Origin: Lachnospiraceae bacterium
GTDB lineage: Bacteria; Bacillota; Clostridia; Lachnospirales; Lachnospiraceae
Reading direction: 5' to 3'
Length of the DNA: 56,757 nucleotides
Assembly (NCBI GenBank): GCA_029063085.1
Contig: JAIDOW010000099.1
Location: 1-56,757, forward strand
Shown here in pieces: positions 26,377 through 35,137 of this stretch. Under the pieces are notes generated by a model. It ran no database searches, had not been told where the DNA came from, and saw nothing but the letters and a program-made list of their open reading frames with translations. Positions within the stretch are counted from its first letter, which is position 1; every line of letters begins with the position of its first letter. The position numbers and the translations under genes were made by a program.

Positions 26377-28101
26377 TTACAAAATGCTCCCTTCCACATC
26401 AATCCGGTAAGCATTCAGCTCCCTGTTCATCCCTGAAATATTCTGGAGTGTTTCCTCTGTAGAATCCTCAATATTTTTCATATCTGTATTCATTGATAAC
26501 AGTATCTCCGATACATGAACGATTTCTGTGCTTGTTTCTTCGGATGCTGCACTGACAGACTGCATGACGTCATTGATACTCTTCAGAGATTCTTCATACT
26601 GTTGTGTTATTTTCTGCAACTGCTCCATGGATTCCCGGATATCATCCGATTTTCCCATAAAACTGTTGGAAACATTACTGAAGTGTTCATAATCCCCGGA
26701 AATCTCATTGTGCAAAAAGGAAAGCATCTGCTCTGCCAGCCTGTCTAATCCTTCCACTGCCTCCACTACATCATTACTCATGGTCTGAATCTCATTTGCC
26801 GCTTCGCTGGTATTGCGGGCCAATGTTTCGATTTCTTTTGCTACGACCTCAAAGCCCCGCCCCGCTTCTCCTGCTCTTGCTGCCTCAATGGAAGCGTTCA
26901 GCGCCAATAGATTCGTCTGGGAAGAAATACTTAAAATAGAGTCTGACAACTCTTTTATCCTAAGAACTGCTTCTGCTCTCTCCTTTTCCCTGTGCATACC
27001 TGCGGACATATTCTCCACGTTTTCTCCTATCTTTTCTGTTGAGCTTTTTGCCGTTTCATTCAGCTCCTTCGAAGAAACATGAATCTCCTTTAAATAATTG
27101 GTATTTTGTGCAACAATATCTACAATACGCTGAATATCCTTATATACAAAGCCCACCTGCTCCCTGGCGGTTTCGGCAGATGCCGCTATCTCCTCCGAGG
27201 ATGCCACCATAGATTGTATGGTATCATTGATATTGGTAATCTGGGAAACCGAACCGGATACATGCGTATTGATACTCTCCATTTTGAATTCAATACTGTC
27301 TGTTCCACCCTTTATCTGCCGGACAGTGTTTGCAGTTTTTTGCAGAAGCTGGTTTAAACTGTTTCCAATCACTTCCAATTCATCCCCGGAAGTAATATCC
27401 AACACCTTTGTCAAATCTCCATCGCTTGAAGCCACCTCAAGAATCTTGTCATTTACCTTTAAGAAATTGCGTTTCATTCTGACAAATACAATCACTGCTG
27501 CGATAACTGCAAAGAGAATGCCGATGACCACTGAAAGTAAAATATTGCGTATCAACTGATTTAAGGAAGTCTGTATCGAGGATGCCTCATAATCCACTGC
27601 CACAATCCCCAGTATTTTTCCATTCTGTACAATTGGTGCATAACCACTGTAAAAGGTTCCCCACTCATCCGTAAACGACTCTTTCGTTACACTTGCTTTT
27701 CCCTCCATCGCCTCAAACATGGCAGCCTGTGCCTCATAATCCTCGGCATATTCTCCGGGATCATCCGGGTCCGTATCTACAACAAACTGAAATTTACTTC
27801 CATCTTTTGGCATGAGCGTATAGACATAGCTTACCGAATCTCCTGACAGAAAAAAGCTTAAGGAATCTTTAACCGCCAACAGAGCTTCCTCATCGCCCTC
27901 CATTGCCTTCAAAAAGGTCTCTCCATCCACATTTTCAGCAGCAATCACTGCAATTTCCATCACATCCCCCATTGTCTTCTGCCTTAAAAAGCGTCCCATT
28001 GTAGAATAAGAAACACCTCCTACAATCAGGGCTACAACAAGGGACGCACCCAGAATAAAGAGAAACATCTGTGTAGAAATGCTGGTTTTTCTGGTTTTCA
28101 T
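26377..28101 (-). CDS. methyl-accepting chemotaxis protein
   Basis: This 574-residue transmembrane chemoreceptor has a first helix ([17 protein letters not shown], about residues 12-28), an extracytoplasmic sensor of about 150 residues (with [20 protein letters not shown]), a second helix (about 182-205), a HAMP domain and a long coiled-coil signalling domain. The hairpin tip [20 protein letters not shown] is intact. The start at 28101 follows AAAGGAG by about 10 bases. It is the third gene of the kinase-regulator operon, 7 bp after the LytTR gene, so receptor amount is likely set by that two-component system. No che genes are in the window. Confidence 0.95.
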   Translation of the reverse strand: MKTRKTSISTQMFLFILGASLVVALIVGGVSYSTMGRFLRQKTMGDVMEIAVIAAENVDGETFLKAMEGDEEALLAVKDSLSFFLSGDSVSYVYTLMPKDGSKFQFVVDTDPDDPGEYAEDYEAQAAMFEAMEGKASVTKESFTDEWGTFYSGYAPIVQNGKILGIVAVDYEASSIQTSLNQLIRNILLSVVIGILFAVIAAVIVFVRMKRNFLKVNDKILEVASSDGDLTKVLDITSGDELEVIGNSLNQLLQKTANTVRQIKGGTDSIEFKMESINTHVSGSVSQITNINDTIQSMVASSEEIAASAETAREQVGFVYKDIQRIVDIVAQNTNYLKEIHVSSKELNETAKSSTEKIGENVENMSAGMHREKERAEAVLRIKELSDSILSISSQTNLLALNASIEAARAGEAGRGFEVVAKEIETLARNTSEAANEIQTMSNDVVEAVEGLDRLAEQMLSFLHNEISGDYEHFSNVSNSFMGKSDDIRESMEQLQKITQQYEESLKSINDVMQSVSAASEETSTEIVHVSEILLSMNTDMKNIEDSTEETLQNISGMNRELNAYRIDVEGSIL

Positions 28102-28108
28102 GTTGTTA

Positions 28109-28849
28109 TTACTCCTTTCCACAATAATAATCAAAATACTGCTCTCTCAAAAGGCGGTACGTTCCTCTTGGCAGATAGATTTTCCGTCCGTTATCCATCT
28201 GTGCCTCCTGTGCATTCAGACTGACGATATGCTCTAGATGAATGATGTAGGAAACACCCACTTTCACCAGTTCCGGACAGGGTGAGCACATCTCATAAAT
28301 CTTCGCCATCGTCAGGTTCTGAATCACTTGTGTGCCATCCGCCATATAGATACACTGCCGTTTCCCCTGCGCCTCACAGTATACAATGTCATTTAGTGAC
28401 ACCCTGGTAATCGTCCCCTCCGCACGCAGCAGAATGTATTTTTCCTGTTCCCTTTCTGTCTCTTTCGTGAACCGCTCCAGAAGGGAAAATAATTTGTCCG
28501 TCTGCACCGGCTTGCACAAATACTGAAATGCCTCCACGTCAAAAGCTTCCAACGCATGCTCTTTAGACGTCGTTAAAAAGATGAGTTTTGCCCTGCTTCC
28601 CATGTCACGAAGCTGTCTCGCCGCTTCCATCCCTGAAGGATGATTTTCTCCCGGCATATAAATATCCATAAAAATCAAATCCGGTGAATACTCCCGTTCC
28701 CTGACCATATAGAGCAGTTCATCTGCACTTTCAAAGCGCTCTATCATAAAATCTGTATCCGCATGTTTTTGCTCATAGTCACTCAATATTTTTTCTGTTT
28801 TATTAAGCTCTGCTGTCTCATCATCACAAAGTGCTATCCAAACTGTCAT
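28109..28849 (-). CDS. LytTR-family response regulator
   Basis: The 246-residue protein has an N-terminal receiver (CDDE acidic pair at residues 8-11, the phospho-acceptor Asp in [10 protein letters not shown] near residue 61, Lys in CKPVQ near 112) and a C-terminal LytTR DNA-binding domain (about 140-245; [20 protein letters not shown] and [15 protein letters not shown]). This AgrA/LytR-type architecture binds pairs of direct repeats about 21 bp apart, and such repeats lie upstream of the operon. Its first 26 bp overlap the kinase gene, implying translational coupling. Confidence 0.96.
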   Translation of the reverse strand: MTVWIALCDDETAELNKTEKILSDYEQKHADTDFMIERFESADELLYMVREREYSPDLIFMDIYMPGENHPSGMEAARQLRDMGSRAKLIFLTTSKEHALEAFDVEAFQYLCKPVQTDKLFSLLERFTKETEREQEKYILLRAEGTITRVSLNDIVYCEAQGKRQCIYMADGTQVIQNLTMAKIYEMCSPCPELVKVGVSYIIHLEHIVSLNAQEAQMDNGRKIYLPRGTYRLLREQYFDYYCGKE

Positions 28850-30161
28850 TTTTGTCCTCCATATTCATAATCAGCCGGAATACAAACATGCCATTCTCAT
28901 TTTTAAAATCGTATTCCCCACTGTACTTCTCTGCTGTCCTTATAATACTCGAAACTCCAATGCCGCCTGTAAATTCTGATTTCGGCTTCCCATCCTTTAA
29001 TTCCATCTCCATCCTGCATGTATTTTTACAAGTAATAATCAGTTTATTTTTCTTCTTTTTCAGCATCAAATCAATGAAACACTGCCGTTCGTCTGAATAT
29101 TTCTTTACCTCCATACAGGCATAAATTGCATTCTCGTAAGCATTGGCAATAATTGCCACTAAATCAAGGCTTGGAAACATCAAATTTTTGCCAACCTGGA
29201 CATCCAGCGTCACCAAAATCCCCTCATTCTTCGCCTTTCTGGTATATACCGCCAAAATATTATTGACTGCCGTATTGGAACATATCATTTCCGGTATACC
29301 CTGTGTGATTTCCTCCTCATACTCCTTTAAATACTGCAGTAATTCTTCCTGCTGTCCCCTGCGTGCGTACTCTGCTATGATTGCATTGTGGTGCCTTGCA
29401 TCATGTCGAATCCGCCTGCCGGATTCCACAGACTCTTCCAGAATCTCAAGCTGGCGTTCCAATAGCCTGTAATTCATCTGGATAAGCTGCTTTTCCCTCT
29501 CATATTCTCTCTCTTTCCCGATATGCAGATAGAAACGGAATACCAGAAGCTGCAACATTCCCGTCAGAAGAAAATTGATTACTACCTGATAAATACGATG
29601 CGGTGTCATTTCTTTATTCAAGCCAGGATTCAAAATATAACCAATTCCAAACAAAATACAAAGAATCATGACAGCGACACTAAAAGTATCTGCCTCTTTC
29701 TCCACATAATCTCCAAACCCCTTCATCGGTTCCTTTAGATATCTATCCATCAGCAATGCAAGCAGGGCAATTATCACAATACGCGCAATAACATCTGCCC
29801 ATACATTCCGGTCAAAGAAAAGAATGGAAATCTCCAGTCCTCCAATGACAAACACCGCCATCAGATAAAAAACCAGTGCCAGCTTATAGATTTTCAGACA
29901 TGCAGTATCTTTTCCCATCCAAAAGGCGAAAACAGAAAAACACATAAACATGGTAAACGCCACCATTCGCACACAACTTTCCCAGTCCAACACATACCAG
30001 ATACATGCCAGCACAGACACAGACGCACAAAAAACTCCATAACACAAAATTGTCTTTTTCCTGCCAAACCGTGGCTGCCCCATCTGGCCAAACAGCAGCA
30101 TTACTCCTATGAGACTGACTACATAGCGGATAAATGCGACATATACAGAACCACCTAACAT
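28824..30161 (-). CDS. AgrC-like sensor histidine kinase (GHKL)
   Basis: The 445-residue protein has about six N-terminal membrane helices (residues about 5-215), a coiled-coil linker, and a kinase core. The dimerisation region holds the phospho-acceptor motif RHDARHHN, the N box is NAYENAIYA near residue 345, and the glycine box is GGIGVSSIIRTAEKYSG near 405. It belongs to the polytopic kinases paired with LytTR regulators, which often sense peptides. No agrB/agrD-like gene is visible nearby, so the signal is unknown. It is the first gene of the operon. Confidence 0.93.
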   Translation of the reverse strand: MLGGSVYVAFIRYVVSLIGVMLLFGQMGQPRFGRKKTILCYGVFCASVSVLACIWYVLDWESCVRMVAFTMFMCFSVFAFWMGKDTACLKIYKLALVFYLMAVFVIGGLEISILFFDRNVWADVIARIVIIALLALLMDRYLKEPMKGFGDYVEKEADTFSVAVMILCILFGIGYILNPGLNKEMTPHRIYQVVINFLLTGMLQLLVFRFYLHIGKEREYEREKQLIQMNYRLLERQLEILEESVESGRRIRHDARHHNAIIAEYARRGQQEELLQYLKEYEEEITQGIPEMICSNTAVNNILAVYTRKAKNEGILVTLDVQVGKNLMFPSLDLVAIIANAYENAIYACMEVKKYSDERQCFIDLMLKKKKNKLIITCKNTCRMEMELKDGKPKSEFTGGIGVSSIIRTAEKYSGEYDFKNENGMFVFRLIMNMEDKNDSLDSTL

Positions 30162-30223
30162 ATATTTTCACCTGCTTTCCTCTGTTTTTCCAGAAACTGT
30201 TCTATCTGGCTCATGGGTTTTAC

Positions 30224-30252
30224 AGTATAACATTAACATTTCCCTGGTCCAA
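30224..30252 (-). promoter_or_regulatory. promoter of the kinase-regulator-chemoreceptor operon
   Basis: On the minus strand: TTGGAC (30247-30252), 17-bp spacer, TATACT (30224-30229). The direct repeats at 30265-30303 lie just upstream of the -35 box, the position expected for an activator. Confidence 0.7.
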
Positions 30253-30264
30253 AAAACACTTTCT

Positions 30265-30303
30265 GGTACGATTCGCACTTTTTTAGGTACGATTTGCACT
30301 TTT
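30265..30303 (-). promoter_or_regulatory. LytTR-type direct repeats upstream of the operon
   Basis: GGTACGATTCGCACTTTT (30265-30282) and GGTACGATTTGCACTTTT (30286-30303) differ at one position and repeat every 21 bp. This is the spacing used by LytTR regulators. A third weaker copy (GGTCC...CACTTTC, about 30246-30263) overlaps the -35 box. Confidence 0.75.
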
Positions 30304-30498
30304 CTAAGTCTGCTCGCTTTTTCAATAAATTATTAGATTATGATGCAAAATGTCAAAGTCCTACAAAAACGTCGTCCTTGACATTTTCATCTGCAACCTA
30401 TACATTATTATTAACATCTTAACATAATCACCCATGAACAACTCAAGTGGTTTTTCAACTTTTGAACTTTATGTAAAAAATGATACGGAAATTATGCG

Positions 30499-30663
30499 AT
30501 GATCATTCCTATTGACAGCACTACAAACGAGAGCGACTACAGCTTATTTTCTATCCGTCAGGCGGTGCATGCCTGTAATCTTTCCCGTTCCAGCCTGATC
30601 CGTCTGGAGGAAAAGGGGCTGCTCACAGCTTGTGCTGCCGGTGGAGGAACCAATATAAAGTAA
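30499..30663 (+). pseudogene. truncated MerR-type regulator
   Basis: A 54-codon reading frame (MIIPIDSTTNESDYSLFSIR start) matches only the winged helix-turn-helix beginning of MerR-family proteins: FSIRQAVHACNLSRSSLIRL followed by EEKGLL. It stops after TNIK, where a complete MerR protein would continue into its wing and coiled coil. There is no clear ribosome binding site. Most likely a broken gene. The rest of the 30304-30700 region holds nothing else I can support. Confidence 0.55.
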
Positions 30664-30703
30664 ACGAGTTCTATTTCCTGAATCTTATATTTTTAATTTT
30701 TTG

Positions 30704-30750
30704 CACAGAAAAAGCAGCAATCCTACAATAACAGATTACTGCTTTCCTTT
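30704..30750 (-). terminator. terminator of the aldo/keto reductase operon
   Basis: AAAGCAGCAATC (30711-30722) pairs with GATTACTGCTTT (30734-30745); T runs on both sides allow use in both directions. It lies 45 bp past the stop of the lipoprotein reductase. Confidence 0.8.
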
Positions 30751-30794
30751 TTATATTATTTAATTCATAGCAAGCTTATATGGGCTCCTTATAC

Positions 30795-31850
30795 TCAATA
30801 ACCGGCAAACCGTTCATTACGGTCTAAGTCACTCATTCTCTGCATTTCTTCTTCAGACAATTCAAAATCAAATATCTCATAATTCTCCTGTATATGATCT
30901 TCATTGCTGGAACCGGGGATTGCGATATTTCCCGCCTGCAAATGCCAGCGCAGGATAATCTGTGCAGAGGTTTTTCCATGTTCCTCCGCTATGGAGACAA
31001 TGGTTTCATCACCAAACAGCGTCTGCGTATTTCCCCTGCCGCCTAACGGAAACCATGATTCCATCACTGTACCGTACTCTTTCAAATGTTCCTTCATTTC
31101 CATACTTTGATGATACGGGTGTGTTTCATTCTGTAAAAGTACCGGAACAATGGTTGTCGCCTCCACCAGTCGGTCAAAATCGTCCGGCGTGTAATAATTG
31201 GATAGACCGATAGACCGCAATTTTCCGGCCCGAACAGCCCTTTCCATTGCCTGATATGCCCCTACATCACTGTCCGGCTCAGAGTGGTGCAGAATCATAA
31301 GGTCGATATAATCTAGCCCTAACCGCCCCAGTGAATTTTCAATTGCCCTGTCACCGTCATCATAATCATCTGTCCACATTTTCGTTGTAACAAAGATTTC
31401 TTCCCTTGTGACAAAGCCCTCATCAATCGCTCTCTGAATTCCCTTTCCTACTCCCGCTTCATTCCCATAAATGCGGGCGGTATCAATCAGGCGGTAACCA
31501 TCCCTTAAAGCCCAATAGACGGAATTTTCTGCCTCTTCGTCTGACAATCGGAATGTTCCAATTCCTAAAATGGGCATCTCAATGCCATTATTCAAAAGCA
31601 CAGTTCCTTTCTCCAAGTCAAACTCTGTATTTGAACCTGCAAGGCTTTGCGTGGGCTGTTCAGCTGCCTCATTGTCCACACTGCTTAAATCCCCCTGCGA
31701 AATTTCCGTACTGGAATCTTCCTCGCCGTCACTTTTACTTTGAGAGATTTCCGTACCCGAATCTGTGGCACTCTGATTGCCCGCCTGCGAGCATCCGGTA
31801 AATGCTATACACAAAAGCAATACTATCAAAATAGAACATATCTTTTTCAC
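30795..31850 (-). CDS. aldo/keto reductase with lipoprotein signal
   Basis: The 351-residue protein starts with a lipoprotein signal peptide (MKKICSILIVLLLCIAFTGC; lipobox AFTGC, Cys20), then a Ser/Glu-rich spacer to about residue 75, and a complete aldo/keto reductase barrel. The catalytic tetrad is present: Asp and Tyr in LIDTARIYGNE, Lys in VTTKMW, His in LMILHHSE. The cofactor-binding IPGSSNEDHIQEN motif is near the C terminus. Members of this family use NAD(P)H, which is scarce outside the cell, so the surface location is odd. It lies 12 bp after the cytosolic homologue at 31863 in the same operon. Confidence 0.9.
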   Translation of the reverse strand: MKKICSILIVLLLCIAFTGCSQAGNQSATDSGTEISQSKSDGEEDSSTEISQGDLSSVDNEAAEQPTQSLAGSNTEFDLEKGTVLLNNGIEMPILGIGTFRLSDEEAENSVYWALRDGYRLIDTARIYGNEAGVGKGIQRAIDEGFVTREEIFVTTKMWTDDYDDGDRAIENSLGRLGLDYIDLMILHHSEPDSDVGAYQAMERAVRAGKLRSIGLSNYYTPDDFDRLVEATTIVPVLLQNETHPYHQSMEMKEHLKEYGTVMESWFPLGGRGNTQTLFGDETIVSIAEEHGKTSAQIILRWHLQAGNIAIPGSSNEDHIQENYEIFDFELSEEEMQRMSDLDRNERFAGY

Positions 31851-31862
31851 AATGAACCCTCC

Positions 31863-32717
31863 CTAATCCTCAGGCTTAAACGCACTCAAATGTGCTTCCT
31901 GTTCTGCAAGGCTCATATTAAAAAACCGTACCCCTTTATCCAAAGCCCGGATGCGCTCCATTTCATCCGCTGTCAATTCAAAATCAAAGATGTCTATATT
32001 GTCCTGAATATGCTTCGGATTGGTAGACTTCGGGAATACAACCGTCCCCTCCTGAATATGCCAGCGAAGAATAATCTGCACGTTATTTTTTCCATACTTT
32101 TCTGCAAGTTCAGTAAACACCGGCTCATTCAGAAGCCCCTTATCGCCGTGTCCGATAGGATACCAGCTCTCAATCACTGTACCGTAGGACGCAATACGCT
32201 TTTTCAATTCATTCTGCTGGTAATACGGATGGCACTCTACCTGTAGGACTGACGGTTTGATCGTTGCAGCAGCAAGCAGCTTTTCAAGGCGCTCCGATTC
32301 AAAATTGCTGATACCGATAGATTTTACCTTGCCTGCGTCAACGGCCTTCTCCATATCTTTCCATGCCCCAATATAATCGCCAAACTGCTGGTGCAGTAAA
32401 AGAAGGTCAATGTAATCTGTATCCAGACGGGAGAGCATTTTGTCAATCGCCGCCTTTGTCTTTCCCTCACCGTACTCACTGGGCCATAGCTTTGTCGTGA
32501 TCCAAATTTCAGCTCGGGGAATACCGCTCTCTTTTACGGCTGCCCCGACACCACGCTCATTCTGGTAAGCATGGGCAGTATCTACATGCCGGTAGCCTGC
32601 ACGAAAAGCCTCCATACAAGCTTCTTTCGTGTTTTCATCACCTGAAATCATGTAGACACCAAGACCAAACTGCGGGATTTTGTTTCCATCATTCAAAGTT
32701 ACATAAGTCTGTTTCAT
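31863..32717 (-). CDS. aldo/keto reductase
   Basis: This 284-residue cytosolic NAD(P)H-dependent reductase belongs to the AKR5-like group (2,5-diketogluconate reductase type). The tetrad residues are seen in HVDTAHAYQNE (Asp, Tyr), ITTKLW (Lys) and LLLLHQQ (His), and the cofactor loop in VFPKSTNPKHIQDN. The start at 32717 (MKQTYVTLNDG) follows AAGGAGG. It is closely related to the lipoprotein reductase downstream and likely shares its transcript. The natural substrate is not shown. Confidence 0.95.
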   Translation of the reverse strand: MKQTYVTLNDGNKIPQFGLGVYMISGDENTKEACMEAFRAGYRHVDTAHAYQNERGVGAAVKESGIPRAEIWITTKLWPSEYGEGKTKAAIDKMLSRLDTDYIDLLLLHQQFGDYIGAWKDMEKAVDAGKVKSIGISNFESERLEKLLAAATIKPSVLQVECHPYYQQNELKKRIASYGTVIESWYPIGHGDKGLLNEPVFTELAEKYGKNNVQIILRWHIQEGTVVFPKSTNPKHIQDNIDIFDFELTADEMERIRALDKGVRFFNMSLAEQEAHLSAFKPED

Positions 32718-32847
32718 TTTAATTTCCTCCTTCCTGCCCATCCTCTCAGGGCATACAGGTATACCTCAGGGCGCCTTCTCTTTGCCTTTGATGCAAATTC
32801 CCCTTGCCCACAGGTATTTCCCTCCATCTTTTCATATCATTTTGTTT

Positions 32848-32898
32848 TTACAGAAGTCCAACCGAAGCAAGCCAGTCTTCTATGGTTTGGTTCTTCAT
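32848..32898 (-). CDS. tiny reading frame overlapping the MATE stop
   Basis: A 16-codon frame (MKNQTIEDWLASVGLL) begins at an ATG that overlaps the TGA of the MATE gene (ATGA). It could be a translationally coupled micro-protein or the remnant of a lost gene. There is no family match and it is too short to judge. The remaining 32718-32847 gap shows no feature. Confidence 0.2.
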   Translation of the reverse strand: MKNQTIEDWLASVGLL

Positions 32899-34274
32899 GC
32901 CATTGCCTCCAATTTCATAATCTGATTTTTATGTGTTCTTTTTACAAGATATACCCCTATCACAAACCGAAGTACCTCCATAATCGGAAATGCCAGCCAT
33001 ACCAGCACCGCACTCCCTGTCAGGGACAAAAGCCATGCTGCAAGCAGAAGGAATACTGCCTGTGTGATCGCAATGACAAAACTGTCAGTACCACGTCCAA
33101 GTGCCTGCAAAAATCCGGTCAGAATCTGCGTTGTCGTCGTAAGCAGCAGGGAGGCTGCAATAATGCGGAGTGCCGGGATGCCGATTTCCAAAACAGCGTC
33201 CGATGCGTTAAACATCGCAAGAAGCAGTTCCGGCACTGCCAAAAATATCACTGTACCGACAGCGGCAACAATCAGGTTCACCACAATACTCTTTTTCAAT
33301 GTTTCCATAATCCGCTCTTTACTTCCTGCCCCGTAATTATAGGCGATAATGGAAATTCCCGCGGTACTCATTCCGCCGGAGGGCATGATCACAAAGCTCT
33401 GCAAACGGATATAGATTACATAGATGCCGGGAGCTACCGCTGAAAGTGAAAGCAGGATATTGTTCATGCCGAAAGCAATAACGGAAATCAGGCATTGCGA
33501 CAATGCGACAGGTATTCCGACTTTCAGAATTTCAGCAATAATGCTGCCGTCTGGAAAAAATCCTGTACTGGTAAACCGTACTTCCTTATTAAATCTCAGA
33601 TTCAGGAACAGCCCCACTAATGCAGCAACTGCCTGTGCAATCACCGTTGCATAAGCCGCACCTGCAATGCCAAGAGCGGGCAGCCCAAACCACCCAAAGA
33701 TCATAACAGGGTCAAGAACGATATTCACAACTGCACCTGTCAGCATGGGAATCATAGTAAGATTTGCTTTTCCCGTAGCCGACAAAAGTCTTTCCATAAT
33801 AACCTGATGCAGAGCCGCAAAAGATACAATGCTGATAATCCTGCTGTAAGAAATGCTCATATCAAGCACTTCTGCAATATTTGTCTGCAACCTATAGAAT
33901 GGCTCCATTGCTAACAGCCCCATCACCACGAAAATAACCGATACAATCCAAATCAGCACAAATCCGTTTCCCGCAGCACGGTTTACACCCTGCATGTCTT
34001 TTTCTCCTAACTTCTTTGACAAAATGGAATTGACACCCACCCCGATGCCAATGCCAACACCAAGCACCAGATACTGTACTGGCATACAAAGAGAAATCGC
34101 CGTAAGTGCCGTATCTCCAAGCTGTGCCACATACATACTATCCACCAGACCGTACAGTACCTGCACGAACATGGAAAAAATCAATGGAAGGGACATTTTT
34201 CTTAAAAGTTTTCCTACAGGGAGCGTCCCCATTTCATTCTCCTGCGCAGCTGCTGTTTCTGCATTATTGCTCAT
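32895..34274 (-). CDS. MATE-family multidrug efflux transporter
   Basis: This 459-residue membrane protein has twelve predicted helices and the MATE repeat architecture (LPLIFSMFVQVLYGLVDSMY at the start, MSTAGISIIAYNYGAG near the middle). Such proteins export drugs or metabolites in exchange for Na+ or H+. The start at 34274 follows AAAGGAG. The gene is divergent from the TetR regulator at 34494, the usual arrangement for a repressor-controlled pump, and is followed by two aldo/keto reductases that may share the regulon. Confidence 0.94.
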   Translation of the reverse strand: MSNNAETAAAQENEMGTLPVGKLLRKMSLPLIFSMFVQVLYGLVDSMYVAQLGDTALTAISLCMPVQYLVLGVGIGIGVGVNSILSKKLGEKDMQGVNRAAGNGFVLIWIVSVIFVVMGLLAMEPFYRLQTNIAEVLDMSISYSRIISIVSFAALHQVIMERLLSATGKANLTMIPMLTGAVVNIVLDPVMIFGWFGLPALGIAGAAYATVIAQAVAALVGLFLNLRFNKEVRFTSTGFFPDGSIIAEILKVGIPVALSQCLISVIAFGMNNILLSLSAVAPGIYVIYIRLQSFVIMPSGGMSTAGISIIAYNYGAGSKERIMETLKKSIVVNLIVAAVGTVIFLAVPELLLAMFNASDAVLEIGIPALRIIAASLLLTTTTQILTGFLQALGRGTDSFVIAITQAVFLLLAAWLLSLTGSAVLVWLAFPIMEVLRFVIGVYLVKRTHKNQIMKLEAMA

Positions 34275-34359
34275 AATTGTTTCTCCTTTCCTGCCCATCT
34301 TTTCAAGACATCAACTCCTTGACTTTTTCTTTCATCTATGTTACTCTTTTATGCAACTT

Positions 34360-34373
34360 GAGTTACTTAACTC
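34360..34373. promoter_or_regulatory. palindrome in the MATE-TetR intergenic region
   Basis: GAGTTACTTAACTC is a perfect 14-bp palindrome in the shared 219-bp control region, suitable as an operator for the divergent TetR protein. No consensus promoter could be fixed around it. Confidence 0.4.
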
Positions 34374-34493
34374 CTGTATTGGCATTATATATTTTGTTGA
34401 AAATAAAAACAACGGTCAATAATTCTGGAATAGTGACATATGCCACACATTTTGAAAAAAGGTTGCATACACGATGATAGGAGGATGAAAAAA

Positions 34494-35078
34494 ATGCTCT
34501 TGAATGGTTCAGAAGATTTACGAGTACAAAAAACAATTGAAGCAATCCAAAAAACTTTTGAGGAAATGATATGTGAAATGAATTATGAAAAGATTACAGT
34601 CAAAGAACTTTGCGAACGTGCACGAATCAATAAAAAAACCTTTTATCGGTATTATGATACATTGGATGACCTCCTTGCAGAATTACAAGGCATCATCACG
34701 CAGGATTATATGAAAAGAATAGAAAGTTATAGAATACCCGAAGAATTAGATAAGATAAACCGGGAATTTTTTCTTTATTCTGTTGAAAAAGGAATGGTAT
34801 ATGAAAAGATTACCTGTAGCGGAAGTTATAACTATATCCGAAACAAAATGATGAACCATGTGATAAGTTCCACATGGGGAAAATCCACATGGCTTCAATT
34901 ATTAGATACTTACAAACAGAATATCCTGTTGGGTTTTGTGCAGAGTGCAAGTATAGAAATGTATCGCAGGTGGGTAGCCGATGGTAAAAAAATCCCTCTG
35001 GAGGAAATCATTGAAATGTCAAATCAGCTTTTATGCTCTGGCGTTAATGGTTTTGTAGAAAAAAACATGCCTTTATAA
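34494..35078 (+). CDS. TetR/AcrR-family regulator
   Basis: The 194-residue protein has an N-terminal TetR helix-turn-helix (about residues 10-60; TVKELCERARINKKTFYRYY) and an all-helical ligand-binding remainder resembling the TetR_C_33 type. The start at 34494 lies 8 bases after GGAGG; the ATG at 34485 is too close to it. It is divergent from the MATE pump and probably represses it and perhaps the reductases. The inducer is unknown. Confidence 0.93.
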   Translation: MLLNGSEDLRVQKTIEAIQKTFEEMICEMNYEKITVKELCERARINKKTFYRYYDTLDDLLAELQGIITQDYMKRIESYRIPEELDKINREFFLYSVEKGMVYEKITCSGSYNYIRNKMMNHVISSTWGKSTWLQLLDTYKQNILLGFVQSASIEMYRRWVADGKKIPLEEIIEMSNQLLCSGVNGFVEKNMPL

Positions 35079-35137
35079 TTCAGCATGAATTTTTATAACT
35101 TGCATGCTGAATACATCCCATAGCATTAAACGGGAAC

